A stretch of DNA of 64,000 nt, from positions 3,906,001-3,970,000 of the forward strand of contig CAKKNE010000004.1 in NCBI GenBank assembly GCA_918797485.1. The letters run 5' to 3'. The translations under genes and the position numbers were made by a program. The notes beneath the pieces are model-generated. The model had not been told where the DNA came from. It saw nothing but the letters and a program-made list of their open reading frames with translations, and searched no databases. Positions 9,016-18,987 of the stretch are shown one piece after another. Source of the stretch: Pelagomonas calceolata (Eukaryota > Sar > Pelagophyceae > Pelagomonadales > Pelagomonadaceae). Every line of letters begins with the position of its first letter. Position 1 is the stretch's first letter.

Positions 9016-11790
9016 ATGCGCTTCCTGTCGATGGCTTTGCTGTGCATGGCTGCCAGGTGCACCAATGCGTTGCGCGGCGCAGCGGTGCGCAACTTGCGCG
9101 GTGTGACGCGCGCGCACGGAGGTAGACTGACCGCAGCACTGCAGAAAAACAGGGCGAGCCTCGCAGCACTACAGCACAGATGGACAACACATCTCGCAGC
9201 CACGGGCGACGCGGCCGTCGACGCGATCGATACTGATGCCGCTATACAGACTGTAAATGACGCGCAGTGGGCACCTATCTTACAGGAAATAAGAGGCAAG
9301 GCGGGCGGCCCCGGCGCCGTCGCGGCACTGAGACGAGCCGTAGACAAGTACGGGGAAGCGCCCGACGCGGCCTACGCGAGCTGCTTCCCCTTTGAGCTAG
9401 ATGAGTATCAAATCGAGGCGTTACGACATTTGAGGAATGACAGTAACGTGATCGTGTCAGCGCCTACAGGCAGCGGGAAGACCGTCGCTGGTGAATTGGC
9501 CATCGCGTATGCCTTGGCCCAGGACAAACGAGTCCTGTATACGACTCCCTTGAAAGCGCTGTCGAACCAGAAGTTCGAGGACTTTTGTAGGTTCTTCGGG
9601 AGTGAGAACGTGGGATTATCTACCGGAGACTCCGGCGTGCGCCGGGACGCTCCTGTTGTCGTGATGACGACGGAGATCTATCGAAATATGTTGTATGAGG
9701 ACGCGCCTACACCCTTCGCCGTCGTCTTTGATGAATTTCACTACATGAACGATCCCTCAAGAGGCACGGTCTGGGAGGAGTCCGTGATTTCTTCTTCGGT
9801 CGAGACGAAGCTCGTCGCGTTATCTGCTACTGTCAGTAATGATGAACAATTGAAGGGCTGGATGCGGAAGGTCCACGGGCCGACGGAGGTCGTTTCTTCG
9901 TCATTTAGACCGGTGCCGTTGCGATATGAATTTGCGTGCGGGGTGCTGCGGGACGTCGTGCCGTTGTTTCGCGCCGCGGACGTCGGTCCCGGGAGTCCTC
10001 GAGAGGCCGACGACGTGAAGAACGGCGGCGCGCGCCAGCGCGCCAAGAAAAGATTAAGGTTGAACCCGCTGCTCGAACAAGTGATGGACCGGAGCGAGGC
10101 CCCCCGGCGGCGGGGCCGCGGTAAGAAGTCCAACGACCGCGCGCGCGACCGTACACCTACAGCGATGCGCTGCGCCGACGTGGCCCGCGACCTCCAGCGA
10201 CGGGACTTGCTACCAGCAATATTCTTCGTATTTTCGAGGAGGGGCTGCGAGGAGGAGGCGAAGAGGGTGGGGAGTTCACTACAACTACTCACACGAGACG
10301 AAGAGGTGGAGGCGCGTCAAATCATACAAAATTGGGCGCTGGACAACGAGGCCGTCGCTTCACTAGACTCGGAGAACGAGCGCATTCAATTGCTCACGAG
10401 AGGTGTCGCGGCCCACCACGCCGGCCTCCTGCCGCAGTACAAGACGCTCGTAGAGGACCTCTTCAAGAAAGGATTAGTAAAAGCATGCTTCGCGACCGAG
10501 ACGCTCGCGGCGGGAGTTAATTTGCCTGCCAGGACGACTATAATAACATCATTAAGGAAGCGCGGCGACGACGGTATCAAACCACTCACGACGGCGGGCC
10601 TGCTGCAGATGGCCGGGCGCGCGGGTAGGAGGGGCAAAGATAAAGCCGGCACGGTCCTGGTCATGCGCGGCCACCGCGGCGGTTCAAATGATGCCGATCT
10701 AGCGCGGCGCATCTTGCTGGCGAAGGTGGCTCCTATTTCATCACACTTCGCGCCGTCCTACGGCATGGCCTGTGCGTTACTGAGGAGGCACTCTGGAAGT
10801 TTGGAGCGGTGTCAGAGGTTGGTGGAGCGATCGTTTGGAAGCTATCTGGCGAAACGAGGCGTCACGAAGGAGAGCGACGTCGATACGTACCTGAAATTGG
10901 TGAATGAGGCCCAGGTACGGGCCGATGTTTATGAGAAGCTCTTCGACGATCCCGCAACATCTGTAGACGTGTTGGCACGGGAGAAGGCTTCACTGCGAGA
11001 GGCGCAGCGGGACTTACTTGCGTCGCCCATCGCCCAGCTCCCGCAAGAGCAACAGCGCCAGGTTTTAGAAACGCGGAGAGAACGCAAAGAAAGTAGAGAG
11101 TCGCCCGACTGGCGCAGCTTCGTGGCCATCACTGGTGTACTAAAACAGTTCGACGCGATCGATGGAGACAACACCGTGACGCAGCTGGGCGCGCTCGTCG
11201 CCTCAATAAAGGGCGACAACGAGCTGTTATTGGCTCTTGCTCTGTTAGATGAGGCGACGCTGGAAGTGGCAACCCAAGGATCGCCCGACGAGTTCGCGGC
11301 GCTGTGTTCGGCCTTCGTGTCGGAGGTCGGAAGTAGACCAGGGGCCTTCGTGGACTACGGGCCGACGCCGCGCGTGCGGTCCGCTGTGGATGAGCTCTGG
11401 CGTTGTGTACTGCAGCCGCTCGCCGAGGCCCAGAGCGACGCTGGTTTAGGCCCGGAAGACGGCCTGCATCTACGCTTGGACGATAGCGCGGCGGGGTTGG
11501 TCGAGGCCTGGGCCTCTGGAGCGGTTTCGTGGGAGCAGCTGTCGGAGTCGACATCTTTAGATCATGGTGATTTGATAAGATTATTGAGACGGACGCTGGA
11601 CGTGCTGCGGACGACGGCGGGCCTCGACGCTTCTATATTACCGGAGGCGTTCGCGCCTATTCGCGACGTCGCGCGGCGCGCGGCCGTCGCGATCGACCGG
11701 CCGCCGGTCCACGACACGACGTACGACGCGATCTTCGTGCCGGACGATGAGTATCTCTCGGAGGACGACGACGACGACGAGAGCGATTAA
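9016..11790 (+). CDS. SKI2-family DExH RNA helicase, plastid ISE2-like
   Basis: This 924-residue protein is a Ski2-like RNA helicase. Motif I is SAPTGSGKTVAGE (about residue 145), motif II is DEFH (about 238), motif III is SAT (about 269), and motif VI is QMAGRAGRRG (about 528). LTRGVAAHHAGLLPQYK and CFATETLAAGVNLPART are typical of the Ski2/Mtr4/ISE2 group, and the C-terminal 200 residues look like a DSHCT-type helical domain. The N terminus is hydrophobic then basic, consistent with organelle targeting. Plant ISE2 and cyanobacterial relatives process chloroplast RNA, so a plastid RNA role is inferred. A lysine/arginine-rich loop (about 335-375) lies between the two helicase lobes. The protein ends in an Asp/Glu run. 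Confidence 0.88.
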   Translation: MRFLSMALLCMAARCTNALRGAAVRNLRGVTRAHGGRLTAALQKNRASLAALQHRWTTHLAATGDAAVDAIDTDAAIQTVNDAQWAPILQEIRGKAGGPGAVAALRRAVDKYGEAPDAAYASCFPFELDEYQIEALRHLRNDSNVIVSAPTGSGKTVAGELAIAYALAQDKRVLYTTPLKALSNQKFEDFCRFFGSENVGLSTGDSGVRRDAPVVVMTTEIYRNMLYEDAPTPFAVVFDEFHYMNDPSRGTVWEESVISSSVETKLVALSATVSNDEQLKGWMRKVHGPTEVVSSSFRPVPLRYEFACGVLRDVVPLFRAADVGPGSPREADDVKNGGARQRAKKRLRLNPLLEQVMDRSEAPRRRGRGKKSNDRARDRTPTAMRCADVARDLQRRDLLPAIFFVFSRRGCEEEAKRVGSSLQLLTRDEEVEARQIIQNWALDNEAVASLDSENERIQLLTRGVAAHHAGLLPQYKTLVEDLFKKGLVKACFATETLAAGVNLPARTTIITSLRKRGDDGIKPLTTAGLLQMAGRAGRRGKDKAGTVLVMRGHRGGSNDADLARRILLAKVAPISSHFAPSYGMACALLRRHSGSLERCQRLVERSFGSYLAKRGVTKESDVDTYLKLVNEAQVRADVYEKLFDDPATSVDVLAREKASLREAQRDLLASPIAQLPQEQQRQVLETRRERKESRESPDWRSFVAITGVLKQFDAIDGDNTVTQLGALVASIKGDNELLLALALLDEATLEVATQGSPDEFAALCSAFVSEVGSRPGAFVDYGPTPRVRSAVDELWRCVLQPLAEAQSDAGLGPEDGLHLRLDDSAAGLVEAWASGAVSWEQLSESTSLDHGDLIRLLRRTLDVLRTTAGLDASILPEAFAPIRDVARRAAVAIDRPPVHDTTYDAIFVPDDEYLSEDDDDDESD

Positions 11791-11813
11791 TGTGTGTTCA
11801 TAACGCGTATGCG

Positions 11814-11834
11814 CTAGCGGCTGTAAGGCACTAG
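11814..11834 (+). promoter_or_regulatory. CTAG-bounded motif, copy 4
   Basis: A 21-bp copy reading GTAAGGCACTAGCAAG toward the DUF1995 gene, 131 bp before its ATG and 24 bp after the helicase stop. Only the downstream gene can use it as a 5' element. Confidence 0.55.
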
Positions 11835-11964
11835 CAAGCCGAGCTCGAGCTGCAGCCGCTGCAAAGTGCCTCTGCAACGCCGACTGGTGCAAGAGATTGG
11901 CGTGAAGACACTGCCCACAACTCGCCTTTGCACCTCTGCTAGTAAGAAGAACCGAACAGCACCA

Positions 11965-12918
11965 ATGCGGCCAGCACTCCTGCTGGCAGCATTGCTGCAA
12001 GTGACAGCACTGGGCCCAACAACCGTGCCCTGTTCCAACAAAGACGTGGCGAACGGCATAAGAGACGGCCTCCAGTCGGCCCTACGTAGTCGAAAATCAA
12101 GACTCGCGGTCGAGCTGCCGCCAGGCGCGCCGCTCGCCCTGCGCGGCGGCGACGACGACGCGGGCTTCGGCTGGTTCAAGAAGAAGGAGACGGAGACGGC
12201 GAAGATCGTCAAGGGCGACCGCGCGCTGGCCGACTTCCTGTCGCTGCTCTTCCCGGACGATTTCAAGATTGGCGCGGTGTATGCCTCGGAAGAAGCGGCC
12301 GTGGCCGCGGCCGCCGCGGACAAGACGAAAGGGGCACGCGCGCTCATCGCGGCGCTGAACCCCGACGGAGCTGTAAGTGTAGGCGGCGGCGCCAAGAAAG
12401 TGAAGAAGAAGTCGCGGCGCAAGCCAAAAACAACAGCTTCCGGCTTCGGTGCGTCATCAGCCACAGTCGTGGAGGCCCCGAAGAAGCTCTGGTGCCCGGC
12501 GCTCGGGCTCCCGGAGCCGTGCGAAGTGATCTTGATTATCGGTGGACTCGACGCGCAATGTGCAGAGACCGTCGACGCTGCGGCCAATGAACTCGGCGAC
12601 GACGTCGCGATCGTGCTGTGCAATTCGAGGAGGGACGGCCTGTCCGCGCGGCCCGGTTCGATCGAGGGCGACGCCATGTGGCTGCCGGCCTTCGCGCTGT
12701 CGCCGCCGCCGCCGCCCGCTTCTGGTGATGACGCGTCGGATCTCGTGGCGGCCTTTTCCCACCCCGGGCCCTGGGCCATCGGCAAGCCCAAGGCCATCGG
12801 GGGCGGCGCGGACACGCTCTGGACCGGCGACGCGCCCCCTTCCTCAACAGATGTGGACGCGGCGCTGGCCGCGGTCGACGACCCGCTCGCGGGCGTCAAG
12901 AACATGTTCTCTAGATAA
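11965..12918 (+). CDS. DUF1995-like protein, plastid-targeted
   Basis: The 317-residue protein starts with a signal peptide-like stretch (MRPALLLAALLQVTALGPTT), compatible with plastid import. Features resembling the DUF1995 fold (LPA3-like proteins of photosystem assembly and relatives) include PPGAPLALRGG, GDRALADFLSLLFPDD, VILIIGGLDAQ, AIVLCNSRR and PGPWAIGKPKAIGG. The match to DUF1995 is by the general pattern (an internal VII-x-GL strand, an LxNxR-type motif and a final WxIG-type strand), so the call is moderate. A basic insert (KKVKKKSRRKPK) lies near residue 145. The frame is open 33 codons upstream, but the chosen Met directly precedes the hydrophobic segment. It converges with the next gene, with 10 bp between stops. 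Confidence 0.6.
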   Translation: MRPALLLAALLQVTALGPTTVPCSNKDVANGIRDGLQSALRSRKSRLAVELPPGAPLALRGGDDDAGFGWFKKKETETAKIVKGDRALADFLSLLFPDDFKIGAVYASEEAAVAAAAADKTKGARALIAALNPDGAVSVGGGAKKVKKKSRRKPKTTASGFGASSATVVEAPKKLWCPALGLPEPCEVILIIGGLDAQCAETVDAAANELGDDVAIVLCNSRRDGLSARPGSIEGDAMWLPAFALSPPPPPASGDDASDLVAAFSHPGPWAIGKPKAIGGGADTLWTGDAPPSSTDVDAALAAVDDPLAGVKNMFSR

Positions 12919-12928
12919 GACACATTTA

Positions 12929-13891
12929 CTAAGAGGAGACGGATGAATAGGCCCGCCCCGCCAGCTCGAGCGCCGCCGGCTCGCCGAGGGGCAGGACGTC
13001 GTTGTAGAACCAGGGCAGCGTCCCCTGGATCGGCGCGTTCATGAGCACGCGCGCGAACCACTTCGGCGGCGTGAAGAAGGCCGACAGGCCCTCCCTGCGG
13101 TAGGCCTCGCCCACGATGGCCCTATAATTCGCGTTCCGCCCGCCGCCCTCCTCGACGTAGTTCAACACTCTACCCCAGAGCGACTGCTGCGTGATGGCCA
13201 CGACGTTGCCCGCGAAGATGTTCACGGAGAGGCCAAACCAAAACAGCGACGAGTGCGACTTGTGCTCCTGCGGGAAGGCGTGCAGGAACAACAGGGGCGT
13301 CGCGACGAAGGACGTCGTCGACATGACCGCATTTCTGGCACTATTAGCAACGAACGCCGGCCCGCACGCCCGGCCCAGCGCGCTCCAGCCCAATTGCCGT
13401 TCTATCGCGGCTGACTTCCCCAGGCCCCAGAAGCGCTGCGTCTCGGCCCTATTAGAGACCACAGATTCGATCGTGCCCGCCGTGATCGGCGCCAGGATAG
13501 CTTTGCACGCTGTAGCTACACCAAATGACGAATTTTGGGAAGGAGGCTCCATGAGCTGGTCCCCGTACGGCATGCGCTGCGTCCCCAACGAGGCAGATAA
13601 AGCAGCATCCACCGTCTGAAACACAAAACCCATCACCGAGTACTGGAGAAACCACGCCGTTATGGAAGCAGGCCCGACCGTTCGGTACGGTGCCAGCAAC
13701 CCTTCCTTCGTCGCGATCTTCCAGGCCTGGCCGAGCTGGTTCTTGCCAGACGATACCAATGAGCTGTTCGCGATCATGGCCACTTTTTCAAGAGGCATCG
13801 TGCAGTACCTGACGACGACGGCGTACACCCCCAATCCCACGGAGCGGTACGTCGTCTGGCAGGGCGTCACGAGGTTTTCTGGGAGCGACAT
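12929..13891 (-). CDS. Mitochondrial-carrier-like membrane protein
   Basis: This 320-residue protein has hydrophobic segments in the six-helix pattern of the mitochondrial carrier family and keeps fragments of its signature: RYCTMPLEKVAMIANS near the start (P-x-E/K) and EGLSAFFTPPKWFARVLMNAPIQGTLPWFYND at the end, resembling the third-repeat carrier motif. The PxD/ExxK/R triplets are degenerate in the middle repeat (IESVVSNRAETQRF), so it may be a divergent carrier with an altered substrate. The start is the Met in CACGATGTCGCTCC, before which the frame has only arginine-rich sequence. Confidence in the family is moderate; the substrate is unknown. Confidence 0.55.
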   Translation of the reverse strand: MSLPENLVTPCQTTYRSVGLGVYAVVVRYCTMPLEKVAMIANSSLVSSGKNQLGQAWKIATKEGLLAPYRTVGPASITAWFLQYSVMGFVFQTVDAALSASLGTQRMPYGDQLMEPPSQNSSFGVATACKAILAPITAGTIESVVSNRAETQRFWGLGKSAAIERQLGWSALGRACGPAFVANSARNAVMSTTSFVATPLLFLHAFPQEHKSHSSLFWFGLSVNIFAGNVVAITQQSLWGRVLNYVEEGGGRNANYRAIVGEAYRREGLSAFFTPPKWFARVLMNAPIQGTLPWFYNDVLPLGEPAALELAGRAYSSVSS

Positions 13892-14401
13892 CGTGCACTG
13901 GTGTTGCTTGGAGCGTTTCGGAAACCGCTCTTGCAGCGCGTGCACTGGCGACTGAGCTGAGTTAGGCTCTCTACGTGCAAACTGAACAGCGCAAACGTGT
14001 CTCACGCTGCCACGGGCCTTGTGCACAGCGACACAGCTCTAGGCACTTGACTATAGACGCAGTATCGGCGCGATTTCAAGCCGAGTGCGGCCAAAAAACT
14101 GAGGCACGGGTTTTGCGTATCGAAATCAAATGAGCTCGTTCGTTCGTTTTTTTTCGTTTTCCGACGGGTGTGGACGGCTCTCGAAGCACGGGTGTGTTCG
14201 TTTGCTTTGGCAGCGCCTGCAGGCAGTCAAAAGCACAATCTGCACTCGAAATACGCGCGCGCTAAGGCCAAACAGGAGTTATAGGGCGCTTCGAGAAGAG
14301 TTATATATCGCTGCGACTCGACTGTCAAAGCTGCGACAGCGTAACTGGCCGCTGCAGAGAGCCAGACCCCGGTCAAATCGAAAATCCAACGCGGCGCATC
14401 G
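13892..14401. other. Divergent intergenic region
   Basis: About 510 bp between the carrier-like and DHHC genes. It contains T-rich runs (near 14150) and a degenerate CTAG pair (14037-14056) that does not fit the motif well. No gene was recognised. Confidence 0.4.
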
Positions 14402-15538
14402 ATGGCGGACGAGACCGACGAGGCCACAACGCCATTGCGCACAGACGAGACCGACGAAGCCACGACGCCGCTGCGCGAAAACACCGAAGCGGACGAGCAG
14501 CGCGTTCCGCTCGACACCTCGCTCACGTCGCCGTCGCTCGCGCTCAGCGTCACAAGTGAAGACAATGAGGCGACGGAGCGGTTGTGGCGGACGTGGCCGG
14601 GCCGGAACCGCTTTTTTATGGATGGAAGAATGATGCTAGGCGCGGACGTCTTTCAATTACACGTCTCGAGTTTTATGATCCTCCTACCAGTCGTCTTATT
14701 CTGCTGGCGCTACGAGGGGCCGTCTTCATCAATCACGCTCTACGTCAAGGTTGTAGGATTTACACTCGGCGTCATCTGCCTCGCATCATTATGGAAAGTA
14801 GCGCTGCGCGACCCCGGCATCCTACCGCGACGGAGCTGGGAGAACAAATATACGGATACGGAGGACGAGCACTACGAGCCCCTACTCCCCGAGGGCTGGC
14901 GCCGCTTCCACGACGACGAGACGGGGCTGCCGTACTATTTTCGCGAGTCCGACGGGGAAACGGCGTGGGAGATTCCCCAGTGGTGTGCTACTTGTTGTAG
15001 GCCTAGGCCGCCTCGTTCCAAACACTGCGCCGTCTGCGACAACTGCGTCTGTCGCTTCGACCACCATTGCCCCTGGACGGGGACGTGTATTGGGGAAAGG
15101 AACTATCTCTCGTTCTTAGCTTTTTTGGCCTGGACGTGTCTGGCGTGTCTGTTCTTGGATGGGGCGTTGTTGCATGAATTATATCGAGCAGATAAAGCGG
15201 AGGCGTCTTCGGTCAAGGACGCTTTTATAGATTGGGCGACGGCAAAACCATTAGCCGCGGGCCTCGCCCTCTACCTGTCGTTCCTGCTCGTTTCATTAAT
15301 TGCTTTATTAGGCTACCATCTGCGGCTGGTGGCCCTCGGCGAGACGACGAACGAACGGGTGAAGGGCGTCTGGAAGGGCAAAGCGAAGCCGCACGACCGG
15401 GGGTGCTGCGGGAATTATGCCTTGTTGTTGCGGGAGGCCGTGCCGCCGTCGCGCCTTCCGAACATGCGGCGGCGCGTGCGGCGCACGGCGGCGGCGTCGA
15501 CACCTCCCGAAGATGCGAGCGAGGACGGGGGTGAGTAA
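14402..15538 (+). CDS. DHHC palmitoyltransferase with internal WW domain
   Basis: This 378-residue zDHHC S-acyltransferase attaches palmitate to cysteines of membrane-associated proteins. Two membrane segments (about 85-105, 113-133) precede the cysteine-rich domain ([35 protein letters not shown]), whose catalytic DHHC is near residue 220. Two more segments follow (about 235-255, 285-308). Between the second segment and the cysteine-rich domain lies a complete WW domain ([14 protein letters not shown], then YYF and W-E-I-P), a proline-motif binder not usual in this family. The N terminus carries a TDEATTPLR tandem duplication. The start is the first ATG of the frame. The C-terminal tail is Arg/Ser-rich and acidic. 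Confidence 0.92.
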   Translation: MADETDEATTPLRTDETDEATTPLRENTEADEQRVPLDTSLTSPSLALSVTSEDNEATERLWRTWPGRNRFFMDGRMMLGADVFQLHVSSFMILLPVVLFCWRYEGPSSSITLYVKVVGFTLGVICLASLWKVALRDPGILPRRSWENKYTDTEDEHYEPLLPEGWRRFHDDETGLPYYFRESDGETAWEIPQWCATCCRPRPPRSKHCAVCDNCVCRFDHHCPWTGTCIGERNYLSFLAFLAWTCLACLFLDGALLHELYRADKAEASSVKDAFIDWATAKPLAAGLALYLSFLLVSLIALLGYHLRLVALGETTNERVKGVWKGKAKPHDRGCCGNYALLLREAVPPSRLPNMRRRVRRTAAASTPPEDASEDGGE

Positions 15539-15562
15539 TTTGTGTTGAAATATTGGCTAGTA

Positions 15563-16147
15563 TTACGCACTCCCCGTCGACGGCGCCTCGCGGGCGCGGA
15601 GCACTGTGCGCGCGTCTCGCAAATCCTCCTCAATCGCCTTTGCGGTGGGGTGAGCGCCGCCGAGCAGGCGCCGCGCGGTCGGTGACACATCCTCGAGTGT
15701 CGATACGGCCTCGCGGAGACCGTCGAGCGTGGCGTCGGTGTCCAGGAAGAGCGCCTTCGCGGAAACCCACCTCAACTTGAGTGTGACTCTATGACCCTCG
15801 CCGAGAACGCGTCGCGCCACGGGCACCGTTTTACGCAGCAGAGACTTGGCTTCTTCGAACCGACTAATATCGACGAGCGCCCACGCGTAGTTGTTGGCTT
15901 CAAAGAGGGTATCTCTATGATGTTTACCGAAGAGCTTCACGTTCCCAAGATACACGTCTCGAGCCATGCTTGTGCTCTCTTCGAACCGTCCAAGCCTTGC
16001 ATACGTGATCGCAAGATTGCTCTGCGCGATGAATATGCTTAGGAGGCGGCCGATTTTGATCTGTGCGAGATGATCCGGGCGCCCGTCTTCGTCCGCGGCA
16101 AGGCGGGCTTCGCGGCGCTCGCCGAGGGATTGCGAGACTTCGCCCAT
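15563..16147 (-). pseudogene. Truncated MYND/TPR-family gene (TPR end only)
   Basis: The frame encodes 194 residues whose last 140 are kinesin-light-chain-type TPRs typical of a pelagophyte MYND/TPR family: QSNLAITYARLGRFEESTSM, LFEANNYAWALVDISRFEEA, VARRVLGEGHRVTLKLRW, LDGLREAVSTLEDV, RRLLGGAHPTAKAIEEDL. The C terminus looks complete, but the MYND and middle region expected upstream are missing, and the first 50 residues do not resemble the family. It lies squeezed between the DHHC gene and the TANGO6-like gene. It could still be a short expressed TPR protein. The parallel with the broken copy at 1076-1692, also between convergent genes, favours a relic. Confidence 0.6.
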
Positions 16148-16236
16148 AAAGAAACGGTCAGCGACCTCGCGGGGCTCGACGCCGCGTTCGTGGGCCAGCG
16201 GGAGATGGACAACTGGGCGACGATTACGTAACAACA

Positions 16237-18915
16237 CTACAACTTAAGGTCATCGACCACGGACGCCTTCCCGATGCCCCCGACGATGCGATGCAGGTCG
16301 GACTTCCCCGCGTCCTCGGGGAGCGTGAGCCGCTCGCCCAGCAGCCCATCCAATGCTTCCATGGCCCGCACGCAGTGCCCCGCCACGACCTCATCCTTAT
16401 CTTCCACACCACTCTTGAGCCGCTTGCAGAGCTTGGCCGTTTCCTTTGGATAAGCGTCGAGGAACGCGCCGGTCACGAGGGCCGCCCCTAAAAAGGCCGC
16501 GCCGCGCTTTGTAACGTCGTCGCGCCCGTCCAGGCCCGCCATAGCTAGATCCAATGCATCTAGACCCCAGCCATCGACGTCGCGGCAGAGCGGCGCGAGC
16601 TCCGATAAGCAAGAAAGGCACGCGAGGCGGTCGCGCTCCGCCCTGTCGTTTGCGGCGCCCGCGGCGAAGGCCCTCCCTAGTTTCTGGGCGTAGGCCGGCG
16701 CCGCCTCGCCCCGCCGCCGCACGGACAGCACGAGGGCCTCGCCGAGGCGTCTTCTGGTTTTCTCGCGCTTTTCGGTCTCGAACTGCTCTAGTAAATAGGG
16801 CATGACCTCACCAGGTATCACGTCGGCGACCGCCGATAAGGCGTGCGCCGCCGCGAGGAAGACGTAGGACTCGTCGTCGCCCAGCGCTTTCACGCAGACG
16901 CGCGCGAGCGGCCGCCAGTCTAAAACCTCCTGTTCTTCGTCGACCTCGACGATCTTCGCTGCGTTCCGCGCGTCCCGCTTTGATACGAAAGCCCTAGCGA
17001 GCTTGGTTAACGAAACAACACCGTGCGCGCGCTCCGCGGGATGCGGATCTTTCAATGACTTCTCGGCCGCCAGCAGCGTGTCTTCCTCCTCTTGACTACT
17101 CTTTTGGGGAGCCATGCCTCTACATAAAATGCGCGCCCGGCAGTCGACGGCGAGCTGCGCGAAGGACGCCGCCCGGCGCGTCGGCGAGGACAGGGCCTCG
17201 AGCGGTTCTAATAAAGCTTTCAGCGCGGCTTCCTCGTCGTCGGCTCGCTTCGCGGCGCCGAGCTCGAGGATGCCCAGCACAGCGCCCAGAGCGACTCTTT
17301 CGAGCCCGGCCTCGTCGGCGTCCTCCTCGCCGCGTTGCAACGCTTGTGATGCGTCATCCAACACGGCCTTGAGCGTCCGCAACAAAGCTGAGCCCGAGAC
17401 CTCCATCGTGCCTCCATCGAGCTTCTCCGCGAGCGCGGCGACGAAGCGCAACTTATCAAAGTCCGGCATGGCATCATCCCGCTGCGCCCGCAGGAAATCC
17501 TCGAGCAACGCGGCGAAGACCGCGCCCGCCAGGGCCGGCGCCGCCAGATCAGTTAACACTATCAAAGCGCCCTCGACACAATCGTCCGGCGCTTTACTCA
17601 CGTCGAAGCGCACGCCGCCGTTTCCGCCGGAAGCGAAGGCGCCCTTGCCACCATCGAGGAAGGCCCGGACGAAGGCGGCGCCGTCGTCCTCCACTAAGGC
17701 CTTCAGCGCACTCCGCGCGTCCGTCGCGTAGGCGCTGCGCTTCGACTTTGTGGCGAAGGCCGCGAGCCCCGCGAGCCACCTCAGAATCGCGTCCGTTTTT
17801 AAACAAGCGCAGAGCCGCGGGTGGGCCGCCCTGCTTACGGCCGCGAGCTTCGCTAGGGTTGAGGCCACTTCCGCCTCGCCCGCGCCCAGCGCGATACTAG
17901 AGCGCAGCGCGGGCCACGTCGCCTCATCATCAGATAATCGAGCGAGCGCCGCCCGCGCGATGGTCGCGTGCGACGAGGCCGTCGCGTCTCCATCTTGAAT
18001 CGCGCCGCGCGCGGCCACGTCGTACAACTGCGGCGCGACGCTCCTCACGTAAACGTCGCGCTCTTCAATATCAGCCGGCCGCGCCGCCAGCGCCGCGGCG
18101 ACGCGCCGCTCCACGGCCCCCGCGTCGGCGTTCGTGCGCGCGGAGAGCTCGTCGGGCCCCGCGAACTCCGCGAGGACCGCGTCGACCGACCGCGCGGCCA
18201 CGCTGCCGAGGAGCCGGCCCATGCGCTTTGATAAATACGGGGGCGGCGGCGTCACGGAGCCGTCGTCGTTCAGCGTGCCTCCGAGTAATTCGCGGGCGGC
18301 GCGCGCGAGCCACGGCGTCGGCCACGCGTCATAACTCGTTTCTGACTGTGACGCTAACCGGGCAGCGACGGCGTCCGCGACGAAGCGTTGTGAAACTGTG
18401 GCGAGGGGCGGCGCGGCGACGACGCGCTCTAGTGAGATAGCGCACGCTTCCAGTCGCCGGCGCCTCTCGGCCTCGTCCAATGGCTGGGACGCGGCGAGCT
18501 TGGCCGCGCGCGCGCCCCACTTGCGCGCGACGTCCGGCAGCGCCGCGCCTCGTACGATGCCGCGCTGCGCCGTCGACCGCACGCCGGGCCCCGCGAGCGG
18601 CGCGACGCCCCACGCCGCCACCAGTTCCAGGCAGCCGTAGAGCGCCTGGAGCTCCGCGAGCGAGAGGCAGTCGGTGGGTGCCGGAGGTGGTGCGTTCGGC
18701 TTCCGTTCGACGGGCGCCGCCGGCGGGATGCTCTCGAGCGCGTCCAGGACGCCGTTCAGGCGCGGCAGCCAGCGCTGGCTCACGTCGGCCCAGCAGCTGT
18801 CGGCCGTGGCCGGCGCGTCGGCGGGCCAGCGCTTGAGATTTCGGATCTCGTAGATCAATGCTTGCGCGGCCTGTCGTAAGCCTGCCTCGCCGGAGAGGTT
18901 GTTGGTTGGGACCAT
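16237..18915 (-). CDS. HEAT-repeat protein, TANGO6/RTP1-like
   Basis: This 892-residue all-helical protein resembles TANGO6/Rtp1, which in animals and yeast supports RNA polymerase II assembly/nuclear import and secretory organisation. The best evidence is the C-terminal region (about 640-860): VCVKALGDDESYVFLAAAHA, LSAVADVIPGEVMPYLLEQF, RRRLGEALVLSVRRRGE, then LACLSCLSEL and AFLGAALVTGAFL, which fit the conserved RTP1 C-terminal HEAT blocks. The N-terminal two thirds are Ala-rich helices with weak repeat character. The ATG used is the first in the frame. The long low-complexity Ala/Arg composition produces many open frames on the opposite strand, which I treat as shadows. Confidence 0.7.
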   Translation of the reverse strand: MVPTNNLSGEAGLRQAAQALIYEIRNLKRWPADAPATADSCWADVSQRWLPRLNGVLDALESIPPAAPVERKPNAPPPAPTDCLSLAELQALYGCLELVAAWGVAPLAGPGVRSTAQRGIVRGAALPDVARKWGARAAKLAASQPLDEAERRRRLEACAISLERVVAAPPLATVSQRFVADAVAARLASQSETSYDAWPTPWLARAARELLGGTLNDDGSVTPPPPYLSKRMGRLLGSVAARSVDAVLAEFAGPDELSARTNADAGAVERRVAAALAARPADIEERDVYVRSVAPQLYDVAARGAIQDGDATASSHATIARAALARLSDDEATWPALRSSIALGAGEAEVASTLAKLAAVSRAAHPRLCACLKTDAILRWLAGLAAFATKSKRSAYATDARSALKALVEDDGAAFVRAFLDGGKGAFASGGNGGVRFDVSKAPDDCVEGALIVLTDLAAPALAGAVFAALLEDFLRAQRDDAMPDFDKLRFVAALAEKLDGGTMEVSGSALLRTLKAVLDDASQALQRGEEDADEAGLERVALGAVLGILELGAAKRADDEEAALKALLEPLEALSSPTRRAASFAQLAVDCRARILCRGMAPQKSSQEEEDTLLAAEKSLKDPHPAERAHGVVSLTKLARAFVSKRDARNAAKIVEVDEEQEVLDWRPLARVCVKALGDDESYVFLAAAHALSAVADVIPGEVMPYLLEQFETEKREKTRRRLGEALVLSVRRRGEAAPAYAQKLGRAFAAGAANDRAERDRLACLSCLSELAPLCRDVDGWGLDALDLAMAGLDGRDDVTKRGAAFLGAALVTGAFLDAYPKETAKLCKRLKSGVEDKDEVVAGHCVRAMEALDGLLGERLTLPEDAGKSDLHRIVGGIGKASVVDDLKL

Positions 18916-18987
18916 CTCCTTTGCGATGCGCAGCGTGGTGTGGGGCGCTCGACGTGTGACTGCCTCACGCTCCAGGCAGTGGTGCAA

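Noticed and set aside
11814-13061. 415-codon open frame on the minus strand opposite the DUF1995 gene
   Set aside because: It is a mirror frame of a GC-rich coding region, low complexity, with no domain and with a better gene on the other strand.
14030-14060. CTAG pair between the carrier-like and DHHC genes
   Set aside because: The sequence between the CTAG words does not fit GTAAG[A/G]CACTAG; taken as chance.
16070-16231. 53-codon plus-strand ORF (MIRAPVFVRGKAGFAALAEG) opposite the TPR relic
   Set aside because: It looks tidy but has no recognisable family, lies inside the relic and abuts the TANGO6-like stop; too little support for a gene.
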